The notes beneath the pieces are model-generated. The model had not been told where the DNA came from, did no database searches, and saw nothing but the letters and a program-made list of their open reading frames with translations. The position numbers and the translations under genes were made by a program. This document shows positions 23,726-34,653 of a stretch of 64,000 bases of DNA, one piece after another. The stretch is from Microthyrium microscopicum. Taxonomy: Eukaryota > Ascomycota > Dothideomycetes > Microthyriales > Microthyriaceae. Within the stretch, counting starts at the first letter, position 1; each line of letters opens with the position of its first letter. The stretch covers positions 703,744-767,743 of the forward strand of contig MU004230.1 in NCBI GenBank assembly GCA_010405405.1, written 5' to 3'.

Positions 23726-24520
23726 ATGTTTTCTCGAACGATACGCAAATCTCTCATAGGGACAAGATGGGCACCCGTCAAAACCTCAACGCAATCTCAA
23801 CGACAAGCAGCAGCAGCTCTCGCGACTCAATCCACACCTCCTGCATCCGAGACCAACCCAAAGCCATTCATTAAAGCTACGACAAGACCGGGCAGCAGTC
23901 CATCACATCCTCGCGACATTGCGAAAGCGAAACCGCAAGATCGAGCCCAGATATTACCATCCTACGAGGACCTGCGAACCCAAACCTTTGAGCCACGAGC
24001 TCCAGCGGAACCAACAACATCGACGGATGCTGTAATCGATTCTTCTGTAAAACAACTGCTTCCCCACCTCCGATCGCAACCGCCTTTCTTTACCACCATT
24101 CACATACATGGGCGACCTTACCTAGTAACTGTTGGCGATGTGATTCGACTACCATTTCTCATGCCCGGCGTGGAGCAGGGAGACCTGCTTAGATTGAATC
24201 GAGCATCATTAATCGGCTCAAGGGACTACACACTGAAGGCCGGCGCGACAAAGAAGGGCGAGACGCCGAAATATCTAGATGAGAGGCTGTTTACTTGCAG
24301 GGCTCGAGTGACAGGGGAAACACAAGAGCCGTTGCGCATCAAGGAGAAGACCAAAAGACGGAGAAGACACGTTAAGCACACAAAGAGCAGGCATAAGTAT
24401 ACTGTATTAACAGTTACTGAATTAGAGATTGCTGATGCTGAGAGCATTGCGGATCTCAAAGAGTTGCCTTTGCCTTCTACATTAGACCCTGCTACGAGGC
24501 TCCAGAGTTTGCAGGCATAG
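23726..24520 (+). CDS. Mitochondrial large-subunit ribosomal protein bL21m
   Basis: The single-exon product of 264 residues is a component of the mitochondrial 54S subunit (yeast MRPL49 type). The start MFSRTIRKSLIGTRW is basic and amphipathic, fitting a mitochondrial presequence; upstream codons back to 23651 lack that character. A Pro/Ser/Thr-rich linker leads to the bL21 domain at about residues 115-245, with FFTTIHIHGRPYLVTVGDVI, LPFLMPGVEQGD and a basic RRRRHVKHTKSRHKYT loop that contacts rRNA in homologues. The fungal N-terminal extension is long but usual. Confidence 0.88.
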   Translation: MFSRTIRKSLIGTRWAPVKTSTQSQRQAAAALATQSTPPASETNPKPFIKATTRPGSSPSHPRDIAKAKPQDRAQILPSYEDLRTQTFEPRAPAEPTTSTDAVIDSSVKQLLPHLRSQPPFFTTIHIHGRPYLVTVGDVIRLPFLMPGVEQGDLLRLNRASLIGSRDYTLKAGATKKGETPKYLDERLFTCRARVTGETQEPLRIKEKTKRRRRHVKHTKSRHKYTVLTVTELEIADAESIADLKELPLPSTLDPATRLQSLQA

Positions 24521-24699
24521 ATAACCTAATTCTACCTTTTATCCTCTTAGTTCCTATCTTTGAGTTGCCTATGGTTTATGATACAAACCTGACCATGATA
24601 TTTAGATACTTCGTGATTTGGGCGGTTGAGGAAGACTCTGGAGCCTCTGCTGCTTGTCCGTCTAAGGCTATGAATAGCGCTGAACTGAACTGAGTGATC

Positions 24700-25965
24700 T
24701 CAATGGACCATTTGAGCTGTAATCTCCGGGTATCGTTCTTGGATCAATGAAGCCACTGCTTCGACTCTCTCCGCCAGACTCTCAATATTCTCGTCTCGTT
24801 TGGCCTGTTCTCGTCCAACAATGGCATCAACATGCCCAAGCTTCTTTTCTCCACTTCCCTCGCCTTCGAAGAATATGAGACCTTCAATCTGATCGATATA
24901 ACCCGAGAGACGGCCTTGCTCTATCATCTGCGATGCGTAGATTTCAGCCTTGTCCTCATCGGTGTTTAAGAGTTTTGCAAGTTGTTTTGTGTAGATGTTG
25001 CGATAGAGTCGAGAAGCAGCTAGAAGATTGTGTTCCAGGACTGCTTTGTCCAGCACCGTCGAGCCATCGGATGTGCGAGCGAGCTGATGAGGTTGCAACT
25101 TCTGAGAGAATGCTTTAACTTCTTCCGGCGACAAGAGACGATTGAAGAAGATCTTTTCCATTATGCCATACTCCTCAACCAGTTTAGAGCGTTCGTCCTT
25201 GTAAATCTTGGCCAGTGCTGCAGCACGCTGAGGCCCGGCAGGCGCAAGAACCGCGCAGATGATCGACTGGCTTAGTGCTTGAAGGCGGTCATCCTCTTGG
25301 ATGGCAGTCTCAAGACTGGTATCGTAGTATTTGGCGCTAGCTTCCAGGAAGCTTCGTTGAGAATCTAGGATGCGGGCCTGGCTAAGAAGAAAATGCAGTC
25401 GCGTATCACGATCTGTGACATCTAGAAGCACACCTTTGATACGGTTAATATAGGCGACAGCATTCTCCGGCTCATTTTCCTCCAGATAGCATCGAACGAT
25501 TCGTAGCCAATGGGCAGCCTTGTCGTTGGCGGAATAGGATTGCTGAGCAGAATCCAGGTTAATGGTCTGTAGCACCTTTGCAGCACCACTAAAGTCTTCT
25601 TGTTCAATGAGGGCATCGGCCACTATTCGCTTGATACGCAAATCCTGCTCTTCGAAGCTTGCCACTCGTGGGGCAATCAAATCCAGAATGTGCTGGCCAG
25701 CCTCCGCTTTGGCATCGTTGGATTTGCATTGTGCGAAGCCGTCAACGAATGAAGTGAGAATAGGTCGTGATTGGAGTATGCTGAGCGCGTCGCCCAGAAT
25801 AGATTCTGCGTATATCTTGAGGTTGGAGGTGAGGGCGGCATCGTCGGTAGGTGGTGAGGATAGTATCTGGTCTTGGAGCTTTCGATAACCGTCTAGTTTG
25901 GAGGGCGTGGAGGCGCTTCCGATTTGAGTGATAGCATTACGCACGTCGCCGGGTGTGAGTGCCAT
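24700..25965 (-). CDS. CSN4: COP9 signalosome subunit 4 (PCI domain)
   Basis: A 421-residue single-exon frame. CSN4 is a scaffold subunit of the signalosome, which removes NEDD8 from cullins and in filamentous fungi links to development and light response. The N-terminal half consists of helical TPR-like repeats (ADALIEQEDFSGAAKVLQTI and WLRIVRCYLEENEPENA are typical of CSN4). The PCI winged-helix part lies at about residues 285-385: HNLLAASRLYRNIYTKQLA, then the MIEQGRLSGYIDQIEGLIFF element. The C-terminal helix (residues 390-421) would join the CSN helical bundle. Length agrees with the family. It diverges from the TFIIF-beta gene across 413 bp. Confidence 0.93.
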   Translation of the reverse strand: MALTPGDVRNAITQIGSASTPSKLDGYRKLQDQILSSPPTDDAALTSNLKIYAESILGDALSILQSRPILTSFVDGFAQCKSNDAKAEAGQHILDLIAPRVASFEEQDLRIKRIVADALIEQEDFSGAAKVLQTINLDSAQQSYSANDKAAHWLRIVRCYLEENEPENAVAYINRIKGVLLDVTDRDTRLHFLLSQARILDSQRSFLEASAKYYDTSLETAIQEDDRLQALSQSIICAVLAPAGPQRAAALAKIYKDERSKLVEEYGIMEKIFFNRLLSPEEVKAFSQKLQPHQLARTSDGSTVLDKAVLEHNLLAASRLYRNIYTKQLAKLLNTDEDKAEIYASQMIEQGRLSGYIDQIEGLIFFEGEGSGEKKLGHVDAIVGREQAKRDENIESLAERVEAVASLIQERYPEITAQMVH

Positions 25966-26378
25966 TGTAAAGAACTGAAAGGCGATGAGGATTCTTCAAG
26001 ATTGCAAGCTGTAAATTATAATATAAATGGAGGCCTTGCTCTTGGACGACGAAAGATCAAAGCTGGTGGGGAGCGGAGCTTGACGGCGCTAGCAGGGGTC
26101 TGCATGGGAGGCATGTATAAAATCTTATCTAATCGCCGATATACGATCTATGGAATGCGCGATCTCCGCATTCAAACAGTGACAACCAACTTGAGTTACG
26201 TGCCAACCTTGACAGCTTCAACAACTACACCCCAATCCTCAACCGCCTTTCACTTTTCAGGACTGTTTGCTAGTTCACATGCTTGCTACAGTTGTCTTCG
26301 TAATCCTTTGACCACTCCCATATATACTCTATCTACACCTTACACCATCGCATTCTCCACTGCAGTCTACAAGTCGTC
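25966..26378. promoter_or_regulatory. Divergent promoter CSN4 / TFIIF-beta
   Basis: 413 bp between two opposite start codons. No gene is supported; an overlapping plus-strand frame into the TFIIF gene looks like leader sequence. Confidence 0.45.
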
Positions 26379-27540
26379 ATGTCGCAAAACGGGGTCAAGC
26401 ATGAGGAAGACATCAAAGTGAAAACCGAGACCGAGTTCGACGACGAATTCGTGGATGATGACGACGATACGGGCGAGCTCGCGTTTCCCAAACCCACCGA
26501 GGCAGATCTGAAATACTGGCTAGTGCGTGTACCGCGAGACCTTTGGAGTGGATTGGAGGGGTTGGAAAAATATACAATGGATGAGCCTATACCATTGGGT
26601 GAGCTATGGGTTTGGCCGCAAGGGAACAAGAAGGATAAGGTATGCACAGCTTTGCTATGCTGCTCAATGCGCAAGTCAACTGACTAAAGTACAGATGCGT
26701 TTGAACATTGACCACAAAACCCCTGGCTTCAGTATGATTCCCAAGGAATATGACATGGAAATGCTAGAGACCTCAGGCGGTCCATCTGGTCCAAAGAATA
26801 CCTTTATCTTTTCGGAAAAGCAGTCGGGAGATCGACCTGGCAGGCCGCACAAAGCACCCGTTAAGGGAGAGGATGCTTTGCATAAGACAGAAGGCGGTCG
26901 TATAGAGAAACCACAGCCACGGGCTAGAACAATTCCCAGTATGTCTATCTCCCTTTAGCATGTCCCGGATCTTGGTCCTAACCGATCTCCAGAGCATACA
27001 GCCTTTGTCGCGAAGCCAAACGCTGAAGTTATCTGCAATCCGTGCGAGAACGATGAATACCGCAGAATAGAAGACGAAAAGGCTAGAATAATCAAAGCAC
27101 AACAACAAGATCTCCAGGTTGAGGATATCAAAGAAGACGATCGATTCAATGCTAACGTCTCCGTTGCCTTTGGTAAAGCACAGAAGACGAAAGCACCAGA
27201 ATTCAAATCTCAGCGCATCGAAGAGGCTCAGTTGCTGGATATGCTCTCTCGAAAGTTTGCGCAGTTCAAATATTGGCCGCTCAAAGCACTCAAGGAAGAA
27301 ACTCGGCAACCAGAGGCTTATCTTCGTGAGGTTCTCAGCAAGATTGCCGTTCTGGTCAAGACTGGCCAAGCAGCCAACACTTGGACCCTCAAATCATCTG
27401 CGGCACTGGCTGTTAACTACAATGACGAAGATCTCGATCAACTGGAGGAGGACAGCAAGAATGCTATACAAGCAGACATTGCGCCTGATGCCCTGTCAGA
27501 CGATGAGGACGATGATGATGATATGGAAGATGTGGTTTGA
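26379..27540 (+). CDS. TFG2: TFIIF small (beta) subunit, Tfg2/RAP30
   Basis: Three exons (26379-26639, 26695-26938, 26993-27540) make 350 residues. The subunit helps RNA polymerase II join the pre-initiation complex. After an acidic start (EFDDEFVDDDDDTG) the dimerisation domain appears with KYWLVRVPRDLW, GELWVWPQG and, after the first intron, MRLNIDHKTPGF. The second intron splits IPK-HTAFVAK, where fungal proteins have a Cys-containing inter-domain stretch (VICNPCENDEY). The C-terminal winged helix covers about residues 250-320, with LLDMLSRKFAQFKYWPLKAL and QPEAYLREVLSKIAVL. The tail is strongly acidic (DDEDDDDDMEDVV). Confidence 0.93.
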
Positions 27541-30500
27541 AACATTTTGTGATTTCTCTTTCCATTTCTTGACACGATACCCTCACGGGGCTGCATTGCC
27601 TGGCGTTTTGGAACATACTGATAGCGCTCAAGTATAGCTTGTTTTCGATTAGGGAAATAATAGATTCACGATATTGAAGCTTCAATCGACGACGTGACTC
27701 GATGATAAGTAACGCAACCAATAACAACTATAGTCCACAGATCTAGCACCGGGAAGACCGAGCTGCTAATTCGATATAGACACAAGTTCCCGTCTTGGTT
27801 AGAGATTAAAACTGGATATCATCCAGCCATCAAGTGTAGACTTCAATCTATGAATGTACTCAAATCGATGATTCATCGCGATCTCTTCAATCAAATCCAA
27901 TGGTCCCAGCAACGCGCCAAAGTCCTTCTCAAAACCTCGGTATACAAAGTACAAAACACAACCTCCAGCCAGGGCATGGCTGCCAAACCTTCTAGAAGAC
28001 ACCAATAGCATTCCAGAAACGCCTCTTAACAGCAGCCGTTATTCTCCGAACGCAATATCTGTCAATTGTCACTTGTCAAACTGTCAATGCTGAACTCATC
28101 CTTCGGACAAAGTTTGACACTGGAGAAGGCGCCAGTCGGCAGTCAGACCGGTCGCGACGCGTGCGCTCTCGTTGCACCGGATTGGTTGCGTGTCTCATAG
28201 GATGTTCCTGGTGGTGGTTTCTCGCCGCGCGTGGCGAGGTAATATACTTTCTGCGCGCAGTCTGCTGAGAGAGCTTAGCAGAAGGCAGAGCTTTGACGAA
28301 GTCCCACGAGTCGCTGCTTTTGTGAATTGTAAACAAACCGGTTGGGAAGCTTCTCCGAGCATTCACTCAATCGATCGACGATTTCAAGCGCAGCGAATGC
28401 AAGGTTTCCATGCATCGTGTGTTCACATGGGAATTCGAATTGTTACTTTCCTTAAGCATGCGAATCGCGGCCTACCTTTGCTGGAGTGGAGCTTTCCGTG
28501 AAGCGTAAAGGGCTCTAATGTTGGGCAGCATAGCACGCGTCCTATACCCTCTTGCACTCAATCCCAGAATAGAATAGATGCTGAAGAAACACAAAGTCGC
28601 ACGACATTCTTCACAGCGCTTACAGCCTCGCTCTTTCCTTTAGTGTTACCTTTGGGCACCCAATTGCTCTCGCATGTTCGAGTCGTCACACCGCCTTGCC
28701 AAATATCATCAGTCGCGGGGGCATCCAGTGGTTCGCCTCGCAAAAACATTATGCTGCGAACTGCCCTGGAAAACCAAACTACCCGGCAATCAACTGCGAT
28801 ATTACGAACCGCTAGCCTTGCACAAAACGTCGTCCTCATTTGTAAGGGGCCAATGTGTTCTGTCAACTGCGGCTGCAGATAGGAAACTGCAGATATGCTG
28901 CAAAAGCTCGGTGCAACATGGAGAACGGTACCGGGACACTGGTCTCGCACTTGCTGCCTAAAACGATATCGCGGGAAATAGGTTGGTGGGTAAGGTAGCC
29001 AGTTTTGTTGTTTTATGGTGTTTTCTTTGGGGTGTGGTTCGTGTGTTTTGCGTTGTTCTGCTTGACCGGTTCGTTCAAGGCGGTTTTTTTGTGGGTGCTT
29101 GGGAGTGGGTCGCGTGTTTCGAGCTGGACAGATGTGTGTCACGGCAATGCTGCAAAACGATGGGGTTCTATGGCACTGGGGTTCAGAAGATGCAGTGGAG
29201 GAGGACAGATGACGAACGTGAAGCACGGCATATTCAATGGCATTATATTTCGAGGCGAAGATTGAGCAGTTATCTGGAAAATCTAGAAAGCTAAAATACA
29301 TTTCCTAACATCGGCTTCATGGCCGATCTTGCCCGATTTTCTATTGCAAGCTTCCTGCGGATCGAGTACCTTTTCAGATCATCAGCAGCGATAGAAAGCA
29401 AGATACAGAGGGATAGGACTAGCACAAAAAGCACGAGAACATGGAAGATGCTTGATGAGATTAGTCTAGGAATCCCTTCTTTCCTCATCGCATCTTCAAG
29501 TTTTCTCTCTCTTGAAGCTCTTGACGGGGCTTTTCCATCGTCCATGTCCATACGCCAGCAAGTTGGGCACTTTTGAACCCAACGAGAGTACCGCGAGCTT
29601 GGAAACACTTATTCACACAGTCTGGAGCAGTTTATTTTGGCCAAGCGGGGGTCCAGGATCCACGGCTCTGCCTTCCCTGCTCGGCTCGTGGCACAAGCGG
29701 GCGGCCCATACCTTATATTGCCCTTTGCTGGCATTTTCCTGGTCGCGTTGAGCAGGGGGGCCATGATCCTCCACACAGCATCCATGGTGAAGTTGGTAGC
29801 TTGAGACCAGGTTTCGCGTATGACACGGCCGGCTGCTAATTGACGACCATCTTCTCGCGTCTTCGTGACTTTGTTGTGATGACATGCCATTAGAGACATC
29901 ACGATGCATGGCGGAGGGAGTTATTCACAGTCCGTGATGTTATACTGTCGAGTCGAGGTCGGGTTAAAGCTTGAGGACTGGCGATTGGCGTGCGCCTCGC
30001 AAAAAGCCTCTCCCGCAGCCAATCGCCATGTGGCTTGAACGGGGCCGAGATCCATTCTGGTGGGGGGAACAGATGAGGGGACAAGTATATCCATTGGCCA
30101 CGAGGTCTCTATTCTGAACGGATGTCGCAGAACCAAAGGTTCTTCGCAACGAGCAGCGCCGGTTGCGACCAAGAGGCGCGTTTCTGAGGCTGAGGTACCG
30201 GTACTTTTGGACGCCAAACCAAGGTATTCCTCCATCAGATACTGAAACACTCTCGTTGCCGAGCCGCTTCCTGCTGACCCAACCGGATGTCATTCCTCGC
30301 TAGACTTGATGCCATTCGGTGAAATTCGTCTAATCAGAATTGCAGAAAATCGAGCCCGATAGCAATACCGTAAATGTTGAACGGACGAAACTGAGACCAT
30401 TCCTCCTGGAGACTGCGTTCATGGCAACAATAATGGATACCATCAAGCGGTTTGGAAGCTGGGGCGCGAGTTGAGCTACCTCTAGCACGCTGCTCTATCT

Positions 30501-32612
30501 CTTCCACCGTCATTGCCATGCCGACATCTGCCTACGGACGCTATGCCCGTGACGGCTATCTCACAGCGGACCGGACAGGACTGCTTGCGCAGTTTCCCGT
30601 GCGGAAGCACTAAATTAGAAGTGTTTTTCTGGCAGGCGAGCAGCGGGCTGATGTGATATTTGCTCGTAGTGAGCAGTTGATCCAACCCCACTACTGTAGT
30701 ACTTGACCCCAAGAAATGCCTATTTCGGTAGTGTGATTAGACTGCAGCTTTTGCAGCGTGCGCCGGGAAGAAAGGCAATCATTTCTTGATACAAAGATAG
30801 TGTGGACAGAAAATCGCGTTGCTCATGTTCGGAAGAACCAACCGTGGAGCCTAACTCACGCGAATGCTATGGAGCGGGACGGGCCAGCGGCCTGGAGCAG
30901 AAGCGGTACCAGAACGTTAGTTGGCATTGGCTAACTTCATATTTTTGTATTGCTACCCTCAGTACAAAGTTCAAGCTGATATCGGGTGAAAAGAACAATG
31001 GATTGAAGGAACCATGCCGCAATAGACGGTAGTGGGCCTCACTATTGTCAGATAGCATCTGTAAGACCTAGAACCAGTCAGCAGAGCCACACGGCTTTGA
31101 CGAATCCGCAGTCCACGATATGAACATGTCGTCTGTTCCAGCGGCCTGGAACTGAGCTCGCCGACAGCGGAGACGTTTTACGATAATATTGAACGTTTAA
31201 AGAGATCAGCAATTCAGCATGGCGTACTCCACCTCTCAGGGGCAGGTTTTGAGTGTTGATCAAAGTCAGCAAGTCAAAGTTCGCGATCCGTAAACTATGG
31301 CTTCTCGCAAGTTTTGCGCGAGCAACATTCCCAAGGCTAAACTAGAGCGTGGATAAAGCAGAGTTGACGAACGAACGTTTTGGGGGCAGACTTGGTGTGA
31401 TGGAAGTGCAGCGGTCTACTGCATGTTCGAGAGTAGACGGATGAGTGATTGGACCAGAATGATAGAAAAATGCTCCCACGGCTCGGGGACCTTGGCAGAG
31501 CTTCCAATTCTGACAGACTTAGTGGACCCGCTATCCCACTACCCACACGTCCTGGTCAAAGTACAGACTGGGAAGCCTGCGCGAGCCCACATCTGACGAA
31601 GTTGTTGTTGATGGGTGGGTGTGGGTTCACCCAGCGTGGACTGGGCTCACGGCCGCAAAAGAGGCTTTGTATGAAGATATCAAGCCCAAAAAAGGGATTG
31701 GAAAAACACAGATGGAGTTGGAGATTGAAGGCTTTTCTGGAAACGTTGGTGGCCAGCTTTGGTAGGCAAGTATTGGCTTGGACCTTGGTGAGCAAGGCGG
31801 TGAATGGAGAGAGAAGTTTTCAGTTGGTTTTTGAAGGTTTAGATTGAATGAAAATGTTGATACCTAACCTAACTCACATCTCAACCAGCTTGCCAGCCTT
31901 ACCAAGTTCTCCATACCATCCCCAAATAAATCCCAAGTCCCAATACGGTGCAGGCCCAGTGCTGTTGCTGCTCTAAACTCAACCTTGCGGATTAAATCCA
32001 TCCCAGAGTCCCACCCCTCCCATTATTACATGTCTAGTCTCCGGTACACTGGTATTGTATGCCAATAAACTATAGGCTCAGCTCCGCCTGTGTCTCCTCT
32101 TTTTGAACTCGCCTGATCCCACGTTTCTCACTCTTTTAACTCGGCCTTTTCTTCTATCATACACTTACTCAAAACTTCCTGCTTTCACCACCTTCCTACT
32201 CTCCAACTTCCAACTTGGCCTATCCCACCCCATATCAAGGATTCCCTTCCCACACTCAGAGATCCTCCCTGCCGCCAGTCTAAGCTTCTGCTTCTCCCAG
32301 CACCCTATCCCTACCTTGAGGAATTAATTGCTACAGCCTGCCTTATTACTCGGCCGAGGCTTCCGTAAAGGACTCTTCCTTGCTCTGGACTATCCGGCCT
32401 GTTGTGTCTCCGCTCCGCCGTCAGTGCCCGCCTCTCTTGCCAGTGTGCCAGTGTGCCAGTGTGCCAGTGCAGTCGCCAGTCGGTAGAGTTTGTTTGGACC
32501 TTGGATCTTGCATCTGTCTGGTCTTTGACCTTGGAATTTGGTTTTTGCTGCCCCACACCGCCATCTCGCCCGTGCCGCCTATAAGGCTCAACCAGGCCCC
32601 CTTCCAGTCAAT
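27541..32612. other. Gene-poor stretch, 5.1 kb, upstream of bZIP gene
   Basis: This stretch holds the TFIIF-beta 3' flank and a very long region before the bZIP start. Two items stand out but are not called as genes: a protein-like minus-strand frame at 27799-28011 and a 247-codon minus-strand frame at 28558-29301 of odd composition. The last 500 bases are pyrimidine-rich and include a 4-copy 8-bp repeat at 32438-32469, probably in the bZIP leader. Several short upstream ORFs (for example 32103-32327) could affect translation. Confidence 0.45.
32438..32469. repeat. Tandem repeat TGCCAGTG x4
   Basis: Four exact head-to-tail copies of an 8-bp unit, about 145 bp before the bZIP start codon, probably in its 5' leader. 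No function is known. Confidence 0.85.
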
Positions 32613-34653
32613 ATGACTTACAGCACTAACCATTTCGACCCTTCCCACCACCCTGCCGACCTGGAATCCAAGGCTGATCCCCACGTCTTCGACGATTTCG
32701 AGATTGAACACACCATGCTTTCAGCAAGCTCCATGGAGCGCAAGGACTCGTACGCAACCACATCCTCAGCGTTCTTTTCACCACAATCAACAACATGGGA
32801 TGATCAATTTCCGATGCCTGCGTCTGCTGCTTCTAGCGCTCATCCAGACCGTCATCTCAGCATGTCAAGTCAAATGGGAGAGCCAACGATAGGAAGCAAT
32901 AACCCATTTCTCCAACATCACAACGCTCACCATGCCTTTACCTGGTATGATCGAGGCGCAGAGTCAAAAACACCAATTCAAGCTGTCACCTACGACGCTT
33001 TCGGCACCGATTTTGACACGACTTCCACTGCAGCCTTTCAGCCACCCGTGTCTGCACCCTCGCCTTTTGGTGGCGTCCCCATGCTCAACAACGTGCAACC
33101 CGCAGCCATCATGCCGCCAACCGGCCGAGCACCACTTACGGCCTCACCTCCTCCTCAATCAAGCAAGGATTGGATGGCCTTGGCTGAACAAGACATGGAC
33201 GGTGGCCGGCTGCCGAAGCGTATCCGTCAAAACTCACCGCCTCCACGATCTCTCACTCCTGGCTTTGCCCGTCGAGATGGTGTCCGGAAAAAGAATGCTC
33301 GCTTCGACATTCCTGAAGGACGAAATCTGGCCAACATCGATCGTTTGATACAGATGGCCCAAACAGAAGAGGACGTCAAGGAACTCAAACAACAAAAGCG
33401 ACTACTCAGGAACAGACAGGCCGCGTATGCTTCCCTCTGGATGATTTGGTTCTATCGCACCGGATTATCTTATTTGGTTCTTCCCTTCCATGCCTTACTA
33501 ACTTGTGAATAGACTTGATTCCCGCCAGCGAAAGAAAAAGCATACCGAAGAGCTCGAGAAAGAGCAAAAGGGGTGGCACGAGCACCGCACAGATTTGGAA
33601 AGCAAAACCTATGCGCTCGAAGAGGAACTTGCTGCAATGAGGCTGCATGCTGAAGAGCTCAGTGCTCAGGTCCATGCTTTGACCCATGAAAAAGAGAGCA
33701 TGGTTGAACACCATACCCTGGAGACTGGTGAATTGCGCAAGAGGATCTCGATTCTCACGGAACAACTTGAAAGCAGCCCAATCAGCTCAGCCTCCCAACC
33801 ATCCACAGAGTTCAATGACTTTTCCGCCATCATGGACTCACTCGACGTGGATGACTGGTATGATGCTGACATTGTTGAGATGCCTTTGGACGACGAGATG
33901 GATATATCTCCATCAAAAGCACCATTACCATCTGCCAATACTACCACCCTGGTTGTTGGCAAACCAAGAAAAGATACAAAACTGGAGGATATGCAACCAA
34001 TGGCCTCTGGTGGACTTCTCCTTATGCTCTTGCTTTATGGAGCTATTGTCGCTAGCAAGGGTACTGGGTCTGCGGCGCCTCCGATGCCTGGAATGTCCGA
34101 TGAGATGCGCGCTGAAGCAACCCTAATCGCCGATAACCTTTTGAAAGACAACAATATGCCATCCTCATCAATGAACATGGTTCAGGCCAGCTCTGCGGGG
34201 GTAGGCCCAACTCCATCCATGCCCGCTTGGATTCAACCAGACACTCCCTCGAAGAAGGCCAACTCGCTCAGCTTCAATATCGTACATTCTCGAAATCAAC
34301 CAGCATCTGGTATGGATGCTTTGGCATCCAAGATGCTTGTCCCGTCCAAAGCAGCTGAAGTTGAGAACGCCTTTGGTCTCACTGCCTCCCAATACAATTC
34401 CCTAACAGAACACGCTCCTCGACGCACGTTTTTAGAGGAAGACGACTCGCCACCACCAGATTCACGCCGCAAGACCGTTGCTGAGGCTCTACGCCAACGC
34501 CGACAAGAAGCTCAGAGCGGCTCCGTTGCAGATGTGTACACTCGTAGCCTACTCTGGGAGAGAATCCCAGACCATGTCCTACAAGACTTTCGACGCATGG
34601 TAGACGATACACGCGAAGCCGAAAAAAATGGAGACCACGATATTATGACATGA
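32613..34653 (+). CDS. bZIP transcription factor with possible membrane segment
   Basis: Two exons (32613-33424 and 33513-34653) give 650 residues. The first 235 residues are Ser/Pro/His-rich and disordered, as in activation regions. The bZIP starts near residue 255. Its basic region KRLLRNRQAALDSRQRKKKH is completed only after the 88-nt intron is removed, and it runs into a long leucine-heptad coiled coil to about residue 355. A hydrophobic stretch, GGLLLMLLLYGAIVAS, lies at about 437-452. The rest is polar, with a conserved-looking end (WERIPDHVLQDFRRMVDD). Basic-region spacing resembles CREB3/ATF6-type factors, some of which are membrane-bound; whether this segment inserts in a membrane is unproven. 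The start is the first ATG of the frame (MTYSTNHFDP). Transcripts that keep the intron would encode only the N-terminal 300 residues and lose the zipper. Confidence 0.9.

Noticed and set aside
28558-29301. 247-codon minus-strand open frame
   Set aside because: Composition is biased (many Arg, Ser, Cys, His) with no domain, it overlaps open plus-strand frames, and no splice or start context supports it.
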